Shown here: positions 26,305-34,784 of the stretch, piece by piece | Layout: every line of letters starts with the position of its first letter | Position numbering within the stretch: the first letter of the stretch is position 1 | Origin: Streptomyces coeruleorubidus | GTDB taxonomy: Bacteria > Actinomycetota > Actinomycetes > Streptomycetales > Streptomycetaceae | Length of the DNA stretch: 64,000 nt | Assembly: GCF_028885415.1 (NCBI RefSeq) | Contig: NZ_CP118527.1 | Coordinates: 9,052,001-9,116,000 of the forward strand | Reading direction: 5' to 3' | The notes under the pieces: model-generated | Database searches by the model: none | What the model saw: the letters and a program-made list of their open reading frames with translations, nothing else | What the model was told of the DNA's origin: nothing | Translations under genes and position numbers: made by a program

Positions 26305-27465
26305 ATGACCGCAGGCGTCGCCGGCTGGCCGCCGCTGAGCCCGGGGGAGCGCTCGGTGGCGATCGAGGTGCTCGTGCACGGCCCGCTCTCGCGCACCGAG
26401 CTCGCCCGCAGGCTGGGACTGTCGGCCGGCAGCCTCACCCGGCTGACCAAGCCGCTGATCGAATCGGGCCTGCTGGTCGAGGTGGCCGAGGCGGGAGCGC
26501 CGGCGGAGGCCCGCCAGGGCCGCCCTTCGACACCGCTGGACGTCGTCGCCCACTCCTGGTCCTTTCTCGGCTTCAAGATCACCGAGGACATGGTCTACGG
26601 CGTCGTCACCACGCTCAGAAGCGACATCGTCGCCCGCCACGACCGTCCGCTCACCACCCACGACCCCGCCGAAGTCGCCGATGTGCTCGGGGAGATGACC
26701 GCCGAGCTGACCCGCGACCACCCCCGGCTCGCCGGGATCGGCATCGGGGTCGGCGGTTTCGTCCAGGACCGCGCCGTCGTCGGCGAGTCCCCCTTCCTGC
26801 TGTGGCGGGACGTTCCGCTGGCCGAACTCGTCGAGGAGCGCGCCGGGCTGCCCGTGGTCGTCGAGAACGACGTCGCCGCCCTGGTCGAGGCCGAGACCTG
26901 GTTCGGCGCCGGACGCGGCCTGGACCGCTTCGTCGTCCTCACCATCGGGGCCGGCATCGGCTACGGACTCGTCCTGGGCGGCAAGCGGGTGCCCTGCGCC
27001 GAGGAGGACCGCGGCTTCGGCCGCCACTGGATCGTGGACCCCACCGGCCCGCTCACCCCGGACGGCCGGCGCGGCAGTGCCGTCTCGCTGCTGACCATCC
27101 CCAACATCCGCTACCAGGTCCAGGCCGCCACCGGCCGCGACCGGACGTACGAGGAGATCCTCGCGGCGGCCGCCGCCGGGGACCCGATGCCCGCCCGGGT
27201 CGTCGACGAGGCCGCACGCGCCCTGGGCACGCTCGTCGCGCAGATCTCCAACTTCGTGATGCCGCAGAAGATCCTGCTCGCGGGGGAGGGGGTCGGGCTG
27301 ATGGACGTGGCGGGCGAGACGGTCGAGGAGACCGTCCGTGACAACCGGCACCCCCTGGCAACCCCGGTCGAACTGGAGACGAAAGTGTCCGACTTTCACG
27401 ACTGGGCACGCGGCGCGGCCGTCCTGGCCATCAAGGTGCTGGTGCTGGGATCGGCCGAAGCGTGA
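26305..27465 (+). CDS. ROK family transcriptional regulator of sugar locus 1
   Basis: The 386-residue protein has an N-terminal winged helix (RTELARRLGLSAGSLTRLTK, about residues 32-51) and a ROK sugar-kinase-like domain with GIGIGVGGF and VLTIGAGIGYGLV. The zinc-binding cysteine cluster typical of ROK proteins (CxCGxxGC) is missing; the equivalent stretch reads RHWIVDPTGPLTPDGRRG. It probably represses the divergent transport operon until a sugar binds. ATG at 26305 has GAGGGGAG 10 bases upstream. Confidence 0.83.
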   Translation: MTAGVAGWPPLSPGERSVAIEVLVHGPLSRTELARRLGLSAGSLTRLTKPLIESGLLVEVAEAGAPAEARQGRPSTPLDVVAHSWSFLGFKITEDMVYGVVTTLRSDIVARHDRPLTTHDPAEVADVLGEMTAELTRDHPRLAGIGIGVGGFVQDRAVVGESPFLLWRDVPLAELVEERAGLPVVVENDVAALVEAETWFGAGRGLDRFVVLTIGAGIGYGLVLGGKRVPCAEEDRGFGRHWIVDPTGPLTPDGRRGSAVSLLTIPNIRYQVQAATGRDRTYEEILAAAAAGDPMPARVVDEAARALGTLVAQISNFVMPQKILLAGEGVGLMDVAGETVEETVRDNRHPLATPVELETKVSDFHDWARGAAVLAIKVLVLGSAEA

Positions 27466-27564
27466 ACAGGCTCACGTTTACTGGGAGATGGACGTGATCA
27501 GCAACACTGTCCGGAATGACCGTTTAGCTCACGATTACTCACATCGTCTTCACCTGCGGCGACG

Positions 27565-27570
27565 TATGCT
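27565..27570 (+). promoter_or_regulatory. -10-like element placed for a leaderless transcript
   Basis: TATGCT ends 7 bases before the ATG at 27578, and no ribosome binding site precedes that ATG. A transcript would start at or next to the start codon. Confidence 0.4.
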
Positions 27571-27577
27571 TCACAGC

Positions 27578-27751
27578 ATGTCCACCACTGTTGAATCCTC
27601 TTCCCAGCGAACGGCTGACGAGGTCAACGAGGAGATCCGGGCCCTGTGGCGCCGGTCGGGCGGGACACTGAGCGTCGAGCAGCGCGAGGAGTACCAGCGG
27701 CTCGTCCTGGAGTGGGCCGCCGCGGTCCCGCAGTCCGCGCCCGCGGCCTGA
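27578..27751 (+). CDS. small conserved-looking hypothetical protein
   Basis: A 57-residue acidic, helical protein (MSTTVESSSQRTADEVNEEI; RALWRRSGGTLSVEQREEY) with strong Streptomyces codon bias after the first ten codons. I do not recognise a family. The longer upstream frame has poor composition; ATG at 27566 is an alternative start. No ribosome binding site is seen, but a -10-like TATGCT sits 7 bases upstream. It lies between the ROK regulator and a transporter gene and has no obvious link to either. Confidence 0.6.
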   Translation: MSTTVESSSQRTADEVNEEIRALWRRSGGTLSVEQREEYQRLVLEWAAAVPQSAPAA

Positions 27752-27807
27752 GCGTCAGCCAGGGCCGCTGACGCATCGGACCCTCGTCCCGGGGCACCCC
27801 TGATCCA

Positions 27808-28632
27808 ATGGGTGCCCTTCTCGCACTTTCGTCAGCCGTCGTCTACGGCATCGTCGACTTCGCCGGCGGCCTGCTGTCCCGGCACACCCACCACGCCGCC
27901 GTCACCTTCCTCGGACAGCTCGGCGGGCTGCTGCCAGCCTGCGCCGCCGCGATCCTCCTGCCCGCCGACGCCGTCCACACCGCCGACCTGCTGTGGGGCG
28001 CGCTGTCGGGCGTCGGCAGCGGCGTCGCCATGCGGTTCCTCAACCGCGGGCTGAGCCGGGGAGCGATGAGCGTCGTCGTGCCCGTGAGCGCCGTCACGGG
28101 CGTCGCGCTGTCGGTGCTGTGCGGGGTGCTCGTCCTCGGCGACCGCCCGGGGACTCTGGCCTGGATGGGCATCGCCGTGACCGTCCCCGCCCTGTGGTTC
28201 GTCTCCGGAGGCGGGGGCGGCGCGGGCAAGGGGACGGCGGACGGGCTGCTCGCCAGCGCGGGCGTGGCCGTGCAGTACCTCGCCCTCGGCCAGGCCGACC
28301 CCGCGAGCGGGCTGTGGCCCGTCGCCGCGGGCCGTGTAGCCGCGGTCCTCGTCCTCCTGCCGGACGCCGCCCGCCACGCCCGCCGGCTGAAGCTGGCGCC
28401 GGGCCGCAGCGTCCAGGCCCTGCTCATCGGGGCCGGTGCGGCGCTCGGCCTCGTGCTGTATCTGCTCGCCGCACAGCGCCAGTTGCTGGCCGTCGCCGTC
28501 GTCCTCGCCTCCCTCTACCCGGCCCTGCCCGTCGTCCTCGGTCTCGCCCTCCTGCACGAGCGGATCAGCCGACGCCAGGCGCTGGGGCTGCTGGGGGCGG
28601 GGGTGGCGACGGTACTGCTCACACTGGGCTGA
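27808..28632 (+). CDS. EamA/DMT family transporter
   Basis: The 274-residue protein has about ten short hydrophobic spans arranged as two five-helix EamA repeats (residues about 1-130 and 145-274). The second repeat ends with the typical LYPALPVVLGLALLHERIS followed by QALGLLGAGVATVLL. Family members export amino acids or other metabolites. ATG at 27808 matches the start of the first helix; the ribosome binding site is unclear. It is convergent with the protease gene. Substrate unknown. Confidence 0.82.
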   Translation: MGALLALSSAVVYGIVDFAGGLLSRHTHHAAVTFLGQLGGLLPACAAAILLPADAVHTADLLWGALSGVGSGVAMRFLNRGLSRGAMSVVVPVSAVTGVALSVLCGVLVLGDRPGTLAWMGIAVTVPALWFVSGGGGGAGKGTADGLLASAGVAVQYLALGQADPASGLWPVAAGRVAAVLVLLPDAARHARRLKLAPGRSVQALLIGAGAALGLVLYLLAAQRQLLAVAVVLASLYPALPVVLGLALLHERISRRQALGLLGAGVATVLLTLG

Positions 28633-28663
28633 CCAGGACACGAGCAGCACTCCCGGTACCGAC

Positions 28664-30013
28664 TCAGCCCCAAGTGGCCGAGTAGTACTGCCGATACGCC
28701 TTGCGGTCCTGCTCCGCGCGGATCCAGCGGGTCGCCACCAGGGCGACGATGCTGCCCGCGATGACCAGCAGGCCGGGGCCCACGTTGCGCGGGTCGGTGA
28801 GGCGGGTCAGCAGGCCCGACACGTCCTCGCCCGTGACCGGCGCCGACGAGCCCGGCGAGGCGGCGCCCTGTGAGGCCGACGGCGCGGGGGCGGCGCCGGT
28901 GCCGCCACCGGCCTGCTTGGCCACGATCAGCTTGACCCCCAGCTCGGTCAGCGCCTTCGTCACCGGCTGGAAGAACGTCGTACCGCCCGCCGCGCAGTCC
29001 CCGCTGCCGCCCGACGTCACACCGAGCGCGATGCCGTCGGCGAACATCGGGCCGCCGCTGTCACCCGGTTCGGCGCACACGTTCGTCTCGATGAGTCCGG
29101 TGACCGTGCCCTCGGGGTAGTTGACCGTCGCGTTCAGCGCGGTCACCTCCCCCTCGCGCAGCCCGCTCGTGCTGCCGCTGCGGAAGATCTTCTGCCCGAC
29201 CTCCGGATCGGCCACGCCCGTGATCCGCACGCCCTTGCCGTCACCGACCGCCACGACGTCCGCACCCTCGCCCGCGCGACCGCTGTCGTACTTCACCAGG
29301 GAGTAGTCGTCGCCGGGGAAGCTCCCCCGGAGCGACGTGCCGACCTGTTCCCGGCCCCGGTCGTCGGCGAACCAGACGGAACCGTCGGGACCGCAGTGCC
29401 CGGCCGTGAGGATGAAGTCGGTCTTCCCGTCGGTCACGTTGAAGCCCGCCGAACAGCGCCCGGCGGTCGACAGGATGGGCTGCGCGCCGTTGACCCGCGT
29501 CGTGAACGTGCCCTCGGTGCGCTCCATGCGCACGAAGCCGCCGATGCCCTCCGCGACGTCGGTCAGCCGGGACCAGTCGGAGGCGGAGACGGTGCTGTCG
29601 CCCCGTACCACGACCTCGTTGCTCTTGTAGTCCAGGGCCCAGGCGGTGCCGGGCACGCGGGGCGCCGAACGCAGCGTCGCCGTGGCGGACTTGAGGTCGC
29701 TCATGCTGTGGCGCACCATCTTCGCCTGCGCGCCGGCGCGCTCCACCTCGTCGGCCGCCTGCTCGTCCGTGACCGCGACGACCGGCCGGCCGGCGGAGTC
29801 GACCCAGCTGCCCGCCGTACGGGAGGTGCCGAGCCGGGACACGAGGTCGGTGCCCATGCTCGTGGCCGGCTGCGCCGAGTACGGGACCCCGATCGTTGGG
29901 TCCGGGGGCTCGCTCGCCACGGCGCGTGTGACCATCGCTCCTCCGAGGAGGAGTCCGCCGACGGCCGCCAGCCGTGTCACTCGCCGGACGACCCGTCGTC
30001 GTGCGTGCCTCAT
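28664..30013 (-). CDS. secreted S1 family serine protease with C-terminal membrane anchor
   Basis: The 449-residue protein has a basic signal peptide (about residues 1-33), a propeptide-like region (35-180) and a trypsin-fold domain with His206 (LTAGHC), Asp236 (DDYSLV) and Ser319 (PGDSGGP). Cys187/207 and Cys313/340 are placed for the two usual disulfides. This is the alpha-lytic/streptogrisin (S1E) type. Unlike streptogrisins it continues into an Ala/Ser/Pro linker (366-395), one hydrophobic span (about 412-428) and a basic tail, so it is probably cell-bound. ATG at 30013 has GGGAG 8 bases upstream. Confidence 0.87.
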   Translation of the reverse strand: MRHARRRVVRRVTRLAAVGGLLLGGAMVTRAVASEPPDPTIGVPYSAQPATSMGTDLVSRLGTSRTAGSWVDSAGRPVVAVTDEQAADEVERAGAQAKMVRHSMSDLKSATATLRSAPRVPGTAWALDYKSNEVVVRGDSTVSASDWSRLTDVAEGIGGFVRMERTEGTFTTRVNGAQPILSTAGRCSAGFNVTDGKTDFILTAGHCGPDGSVWFADDRGREQVGTSLRGSFPGDDYSLVKYDSGRAGEGADVVAVGDGKGVRITGVADPEVGQKIFRSGSTSGLREGEVTALNATVNYPEGTVTGLIETNVCAEPGDSGGPMFADGIALGVTSGGSGDCAAGGTTFFQPVTKALTELGVKLIVAKQAGGGTGAAPAPSASQGAASPGSSAPVTGEDVSGLLTRLTDPRNVGPGLLVIAGSIVALVATRWIRAEQDRKAYRQYYSATWG

Positions 30014-30129
30014 GCATGGCTCCCGAACCCGAACATCACAGTGTGAACACCGCAGGGCACTCCTTGAGTTGAGTGCCCTCCTCCCATACGGGGCGCAGCC
30101 GCGCCGTGTTCAGCGCACGCGTGATCTCT

Positions 30130-31158
30130 TCACCGCCGGCCGGCGGCGGGAACGGTCGGACCGAGGTCCGCCGGGGCGGCGAGCAGGGCCCGGCTGCGCG
30201 CGTCACCCCACACCGAGGCCGGATCGACGTAGGGCCGCAGCAGGGCGGTGAGCGCCGGGTCCCCGCGTCCGTTCAGCTCGTCGGAGGCGATCTTGCGGGC
30301 GATCCCGGCGAGGAAGTCCGCCACCTGCACCCGCGCGTCCTCACGCGCGACGACCAGCCGCACCCCGGCCAGGCCGACCCCCGCCCGCCGGGCCGTCGCC
30401 TCGATCCAGGCGATGCGGTCCGGCGTCAGCATGTTCTGCCGGTCGTGCACCAGACGGACCGGCAGTCCGTCACCGCTCCACAGCGCGGCCGTCCGGACGA
30501 TCGCCGGAAGCAGCGGGTTGAGCACCGGGATCAGGGGCGGTCCGTCCAGGAACGCCGCCCGATAGGACACCGCGCGGGGCCGGGTCGCGGCCAGCCGCTC
30601 CAGGATCGCCGTCGCGTCGGTATCAGGATGGGCGTGCCGCAGGGCGTCGACCGTGCCGTAGAAGACGTCCACGGGGGCGCCCGGCTCCCCGCTGTTGCGG
30701 ACTCGCAGCAGCTGGTTGGCCGCCTCCAGGAACGCCCGCCAGCCGTCCTCGCCGAAGGCCCGGCGGCCCTCGCGGAACAGGGCGACGGCCTGGCCCGGGT
30801 CGCCCAGCAGCAGACCGACGGCCCGGTCCACCACGAAGAAGGACTTCTCCATGAGATGCACCCGCGCCCGCCCGTGGATCGGCCCGTCCGGCGCGAGCAG
30901 CCATTCCAGCACCGCGCGGTGCTTCTCCCGCAGCAGGTGGTTCGCCTTGTACTCCTCGGCCGGTGAGCGGATCCGGTCCCGGATCTCCCGTACGGCCGCC
31001 GCAGCCGTCGCCACGGACAGCGACATACTGGCGTGCGCGAACACGTCCGTGTTCCCGCCGGTGAGGTTCTCGCCGTCCGACCCGGACTCGTCGCAGGCGA
31101 TCTCCAGGAACGGGCCGTCGGTCCCTGCCCGCTCCCCGTCCTCACGATTCCCGCTCAC
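30130..31158 (-). CDS. DUF3800 domain protein
   Basis: The 342-residue protein shows the DUF3800 pattern: an N-terminal strand ending [11 protein letters not shown] (about residues 20-30), a central helical region (EYKANHLL), and a C-terminal VHDRQNMLT followed by [13 protein letters not shown], which matches the family's Asp and QxADxxAG motifs. DUF3800 proteins have an RNase-H-like fold and are often encoded near mobile or defence genes; no function is established and no such genes are adjacent. GTG at 31158 has AGGGGG 8 bases upstream. The MalY-type gene starts only 24 bases away in the opposite direction. Confidence 0.72.
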   Translation of the reverse strand: MSGNREDGERAGTDGPFLEIACDESGSDGENLTGGNTDVFAHASMSLSVATAAAAVREIRDRIRSPAEEYKANHLLREKHRAVLEWLLAPDGPIHGRARVHLMEKSFFVVDRAVGLLLGDPGQAVALFREGRRAFGEDGWRAFLEAANQLLRVRNSGEPGAPVDVFYGTVDALRHAHPDTDATAILERLAATRPRAVSYRAAFLDGPPLIPVLNPLLPAIVRTAALWSGDGLPVRLVHDRQNMLTPDRIAWIEATARRAGVGLAGVRLVVAREDARVQVADFLAGIARKIASDELNGRGDPALTALLRPYVDPASVWGDARSRALLAAPADLGPTVPAAGRR

Positions 31159-31170
31159 TGCACAGCCCCC

Positions 31171-31176
31171 TATCGT
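31171..31176 (+). promoter_or_regulatory. -10-like element placed for a leaderless transcript
   Basis: TATCGT ends 6 bases before the ATG at 31183. The ATG has no ribosome binding site, and the upstream divergent gene starts at 31158, leaving no room for a conventional leader. Confidence 0.4.
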
Positions 31177-31182
31177 GTGCCC

Positions 31183-32361
31183 ATGACCAGGATCCCGCAC
31201 GAGACGTCCGGTGAACCGAATCCGCTGCAGGTCCTCACTCTCGACCGTCTCCGCCGCCGTACGAGCATGAAGTGGCGCACCTACCCCGAGGACGTGCTGC
31301 CCCTGTGGGTGGCCGAGATGGACGTGCCGCTCGCCGAGCCCGTCGTGCGCGCCGTCACCGGCGCGCTCGACCTCGGCGACACCGGCTACCCCGCCGGCAC
31401 GGCCTATGCGGAGGCGCTGGCCGCCTTCGCCGAGAAGCGGTGGAACTGGGGCGGGCTCGCCGTGGAGCGCACCGCGATCGTGCCCGACGTCATGCTGGGC
31501 GTCGTCGAGATGCTCAAGCTGGTCACCGGATACGGGGACGCGGTGGTCGTGAACCCGCCGGTGTACCCGCCGTTCTACCAATTCGTCGAGCACATGGACC
31601 GGCGCGTGGTGGAGGCCCCGCTCGGGGCGGACGGGCGCATCGACCTCGGCGTCCTGGAGGAGACCTTCCGGCAGGCGACGGCGGGCGGAGGACGGGCCGC
31701 CTATCTGCTGTGCAGCCCCCACAACCCGACCGGCACCGTGCACACGGGCGAGGAGCTGTCCGCGGTCGCCGCGCTCGCCGAGCGGTACGGCGTCCGTGTC
31801 GTCGCCGACGAGATCCACGCGCCGCTCGTGGTCGGCGGCACGGACTTCGTGCCGTATCTGAGCGTGCCGGGCGCCGAGCGCGGACTGTCGCTGATGTCGG
31901 CCTCGAAGGCGTGGAACCTGGCCGGGCTCAAGGCCGCCCTCGCGATCGCCGGGCCCGGGGCCGGAGCCGACCTGGCCCGGATGCCCGAGGAGGTCGGGCA
32001 CGGCCCGAGCCACGTCGGCGTCATCGCCCACACCGCCGCCCTGCGCGACGGCGTCGCCTGGCTGGACGCCCTGCTGTCCGGCCTCGACGCGAACCGGCGG
32101 CTGCTCGCGGACCTGCTGGCCGAGCACCTGCCCGAGATCCGCTACCGCCCGGGCGACGCCACCTTCCTCGCCTGGCTCGACTGCCGCGCGCTCGGCCTCG
32201 GCGACGACCCGGCGGACACCTTCCTGCACCGCGGCCGCGTGGCCCTCAACTCCGGCCTGCCCTTCGGCACCGGCGGCGCCGGACACCTCCGCTTCAACCT
32301 GGCGACCTCGCCCGAGGTGATCGAGGAGGCGGTACGGAGAATGGCCGCCGCCCTGCGCTGA
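31183..32361 (+). CDS. MalY/PatB-type PLP aminotransferase (C-S beta-lyase)
   Basis: The 392-residue fold-type-I PLP enzyme has the MalY/PatB features: [19 protein letters not shown] at the N terminus, NPPVYPPFY, the [11 protein letters not shown] stretch, DEIHAPLV, the catalytic Lys in [12 protein letters not shown], and the C-terminal LRFNLATS Arg. These enzymes cleave cystathionine or related C-S bonds. ATG at 31183 starts just before the family N terminus; the transcript may be leaderless. Confidence 0.87.
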   Translation: MTRIPHETSGEPNPLQVLTLDRLRRRTSMKWRTYPEDVLPLWVAEMDVPLAEPVVRAVTGALDLGDTGYPAGTAYAEALAAFAEKRWNWGGLAVERTAIVPDVMLGVVEMLKLVTGYGDAVVVNPPVYPPFYQFVEHMDRRVVEAPLGADGRIDLGVLEETFRQATAGGGRAAYLLCSPHNPTGTVHTGEELSAVAALAERYGVRVVADEIHAPLVVGGTDFVPYLSVPGAERGLSLMSASKAWNLAGLKAALAIAGPGAGADLARMPEEVGHGPSHVGVIAHTAALRDGVAWLDALLSGLDANRRLLADLLAEHLPEIRYRPGDATFLAWLDCRALGLGDDPADTFLHRGRVALNSGLPFGTGGAGHLRFNLATSPEVIEEAVRRMAAALR

Positions 32362-32394
32362 AACCCGGGGGCCACGCCGCGCAGGCCGTGCTCG

Positions 32395-32400
32395 TACACT
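32395..32400 (+). promoter_or_regulatory. -10-like element placed for a leaderless transcript
   Basis: TACACT ends 7 bases before the ATG at 32408, and there is no ribosome binding site for that gene. It sits in the 46-base gap after the MalY-type gene. Confidence 0.4.
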
Positions 32401-32407
32401 GCCCGCC

Positions 32408-32794
32408 ATGGACGACAGTGCGCTGGACGAACTGGGCGCGGGCAAGTACCTGCTGATCACCAGCTACCGCAGGAACGGCACGCCGGTCGCCACCCCCGTC
32501 TGGGTGGTGCGCGACGGCAACGCGCTCGGCGCCTGGACGCCGGCCGACTCCTGGAAGGTCAAGCGGATCCGCAACCGCGCCGACGTCCTGGCCGGCCCCT
32601 GCGACCTGCGCGGCAACCCCACCGGCGAGCAGGTGCCCGCGACTGCGGAGATCTGCGACGCGGCCACCACCGCCCGCTACCGGCAGCTGATCGCCCGCAA
32701 GTACGGCATCGCCGGCCGGCTCACCCTGCTCGGCAGCCGGCTGCGCCGGGGCCTGGACGGCACCGTGGGCATCCGCGTCACCCTCACGCGCTGA
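32408..32794 (+). CDS. PPOX class F420-dependent flavoprotein-type oxidoreductase
   Basis: The 128-residue split-barrel protein has YLLITSYRRNGTPVATPVWV at the N terminus, the strand WTPADSWKVKRIRNRADV and the C-terminal LRRGLDGTVGIRVTL. This is the small PPOX/F420-binding family common in actinobacteria. It probably binds deazaflavin F420 and reduces an unknown substrate. It follows the MalY-type gene by 46 bases and may be leaderless. Confidence 0.8.
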   Translation: MDDSALDELGAGKYLLITSYRRNGTPVATPVWVVRDGNALGAWTPADSWKVKRIRNRADVLAGPCDLRGNPTGEQVPATAEICDAATTARYRQLIARKYGIAGRLTLLGSRLRRGLDGTVGIRVTLTR

Positions 32795-32806
32795 CCTCGC
32801 CGTCAG

Positions 32807-32817
32807 CAAGCGCTTTC
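32807..32817. promoter_or_regulatory. LacI-type operator-like site CAAGCGCTTTC
   Basis: The core AAGCGCTT (32808-32815) is a perfect 8-base palindrome of the kind bound by LacI/GalR sugar regulators. It lies 46 bases before the Gfo/Idh/MocA gene at 32863. The identical 11-base string recurs at 48927, before a sugar-binding protein gene. Confidence 0.5.
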
Positions 32818-32862
32818 GCGCCGGGGGAGTGGACGGCCCGTCCCCGGGACAGACCACCTGAC

Positions 32863-34206
32863 ATGAGCCGAACTCCCGTCCTGCGCGCAGCCATCGTCGG
32901 CACGGGCCACCGGGCCCAGCTGTTCACCCGGGGCCTCGCCGAACGCCCCGGCCACCTCGTGGCCGCGCTGTGCGACCCCAGCCCGACCCGGATGGCCTTC
33001 CACAACCGGCTGCTGGCCGAGACCGGCGCGCCGGCCGCCACCCCGTGGGAGCCCGACCGCTTCACCGATCTGCTCGCCAAGGAGGACATCGACGAGGTCG
33101 TCGTCACCACCGTCGACGCCGAGCACGACCGCTACATCGTCCCGGCCCTGAAGGCGGGCTGCCGGGTCGTCACCGAGAAACCGATGACCGTCGACGCCGA
33201 GCGGTGCGCCCGCATCCTCGACACCGTCCGCGAGACCGGCAACTCCCTGACCGTCGCCTTCAACTACCGCTTCAACCCCGTGCACGAGAAGGTCCGCGCC
33301 CTGCTCGCCGAGGGCGCGATCGGCGAGGTGCTGTCGGTCCACTTCGAGTGGCTGCTCGACGTACGCCACGGCGCCGACTACTTCCGCCGCTGGCACCGCG
33401 AGAAGCACAACAGCGGCGGCCTGATGGTGCACAAGTCCTCGCACCACTTCGACCTGGTGAACTGGTGGCTCGCCGACGAGCCCCGGGAGGCCTTCGGCTA
33501 CGGGCGGCTCGGCTTCTACGGCCGCGAGGCGGGGGAGCGCCACGGACTGCGCCGGGACTACGACCGCGCCCACGGCGCCGACCGGGCCGCCGACGACCCC
33601 TTCGCCCTGGACCTCGCCGCCCACGACACTCTGCGCGCCCTCTACCTGGACGCCGAACGTGACGACGGCTACCTGCGCGACCGGAACGTCTTCGACGGGC
33701 CGATCACCATCGAGGACGACATGTCCGTCCTCGTGCGCTACGCGCGCGGCGCGACGATGACGTACCACCTGACCGCCTACTCCCCGTGGGAGGGCTACCG
33801 GGTGATGTTCAACGGCAGCGCGGGCCGGCTGGAACTGGAGGTCGAGGAGAGCCGCTGGCAGCCGCCCCTGACCCGGGTCACCTCGGCCGCGGGAGCCCTG
33901 CACGGGGACACGGCGGCGGAGCACGCGGGCGGCGCCCGCCTCACCCTGCGCCCGCTGTGGCGGCCCCCGGTCGACGTGCCGCTCGCGGTCGCCCACGAGG
34001 CCCACGGCGGCGGCGACCCGCGCATGCTCGACGCGCTGTTCGGCCCCGCCGGCCCCACCCGCCCGGCGGACACCGCGGCGGCGGCCCACCCGACGGCCAC
34101 CGAACGCGACGGGGCACTGGCCCTGGCGGTCGGTCTCGCGGCCAACCGGAGCTTCGAGACGGGACGGCCCGTGCGCACCGGCGAACTGCTCCCCGGGATC
34201 CGGTGA
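32863..34206 (+). CDS. Gfo/Idh/MocA family oxidoreductase
   Basis: The 447-residue protein has the NAD(P)-binding AIVGTGHRAQLF near the N terminus, the family EKPMTVD motif near residues 106-112, and MVHKSSHHFDLVNWWL, which carries the conserved His of the active site. It likely oxidises a sugar or sugar-derived substrate. ATG at 32863 has no clear ribosome binding site. A LacI-type operator-like palindrome lies upstream, suggesting carbon-source control. It converges with the DUF35 gene. Confidence 0.83.
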   Translation: MSRTPVLRAAIVGTGHRAQLFTRGLAERPGHLVAALCDPSPTRMAFHNRLLAETGAPAATPWEPDRFTDLLAKEDIDEVVVTTVDAEHDRYIVPALKAGCRVVTEKPMTVDAERCARILDTVRETGNSLTVAFNYRFNPVHEKVRALLAEGAIGEVLSVHFEWLLDVRHGADYFRRWHREKHNSGGLMVHKSSHHFDLVNWWLADEPREAFGYGRLGFYGREAGERHGLRRDYDRAHGADRAADDPFALDLAAHDTLRALYLDAERDDGYLRDRNVFDGPITIEDDMSVLVRYARGATMTYHLTAYSPWEGYRVMFNGSAGRLELEVEESRWQPPLTRVTSAAGALHGDTAAEHAGGARLTLRPLWRPPVDVPLAVAHEAHGGGDPRMLDALFGPAGPTRPADTAAAAHPTATERDGALALAVGLAANRSFETGRPVRTGELLPGIR

Positions 34207-34218
34207 CCGGACCGTCCG

Positions 34219-34632
34219 TCAGGTCCAGGCCCGGTACGGCTCGTCGACCAGCTGGAAGACCGGCTCACCCCGTACCGGGTCCTGGGCGGTCGACAGCCGC
34301 ACCCGGTCCCCGCTGTGGATGCCGATGGGCGGGCCCATGACCCGGCCGCGCACGACGAACCCCTCGGACATCTCGATCAGGGACACATTGCGCGCCGCGG
34401 GCGTGTTGCGGTGCACCACCGTCGAGTGGCGCACCGTGCCCGTGCCCTCGCTGCGCTCCGTCCGCAGGTCGCTGCCCCGGCAGACCGGACACAGCACCCG
34501 GTGGTACATGGCGGTGCCGCACCAGGTGCAGCGCTGGAAGAGGATGGCCTCCGTGGCCGGGCCCCTCGGGTCGAGCAGACCCGTCGGGGAGCCGGCTGCC
34601 TGCTGAGCGACGCTTCCTGAGTGGTGGTACAC
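34219..34632 (-). CDS. DUF35 Zn-ribbon/OB-fold protein
   Basis: The 137-residue protein has an N-terminal rubredoxin-like zinc ribbon, CTWCGTAMYHRVLCPVC, with all four Cys, then an OB-fold (GTVRHSTVVHRN to FVVRGRVMGPPIGI). DUF35 proteins bind acyl-CoA and normally sit beside a thiolase, HMG-CoA synthase-like or acyl-CoA gene; none is adjacent here. GTG at 34632 has AGGGAG 9 bases upstream. A perfect 15-base palindrome lies about 100 bases upstream and matches one before the adjacent TetR gene. Confidence 0.83.
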   Translation of the reverse strand: MYHHSGSVAQQAAGSPTGLLDPRGPATEAILFQRCTWCGTAMYHRVLCPVCRGSDLRTERSEGTGTVRHSTVVHRNTPAARNVSLIEMSEGFVVRGRVMGPPIGIHSGDRVRLSTAQDPVRGEPVFQLVDEPYRAWT

Positions 34633-34732
34633 GCTGGTCAACTCCCTGCACTCGGCCGGAATCCCGTGTGCACGGTCACCCGCGCACAGGTGTGCCCGGT
34701 TCGCCGTGCCACCGCGCACGCAGCACAGAGTA

Positions 34733-34747
34733 TGGCACTGAGTGCCA
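34733..34747. promoter_or_regulatory. TetR operator candidate upstream of the DUF35 gene
   Basis: TGGCACTGAGTGCCA is a perfect 15-base palindrome between the TetR stop (34785) and the DUF35 start (34632). The core GCACTnAGTGC is repeated upstream of the TetR gene at 35530-35540, so one regulator probably binds both. Confidence 0.65.
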
Positions 34748-34784
34748 CTCGTAAAGGCACTCCGTTCCCTCGATGTGCGGACCC

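Noticed and set aside
21637..27465. Sugar locus 1 as a novel system
   Set aside because: Binding protein, two permeases, dehydrogenase and ROK regulator are a common Streptomyces arrangement; only the operator and regulator details seemed notable.
30130..32460. Extended 776-codon minus frame ahead of the DUF3800 gene
   Set aside because: Similarity and the ribosome binding site place the start at 31158; the remainder is antisense to the MalY-type gene.
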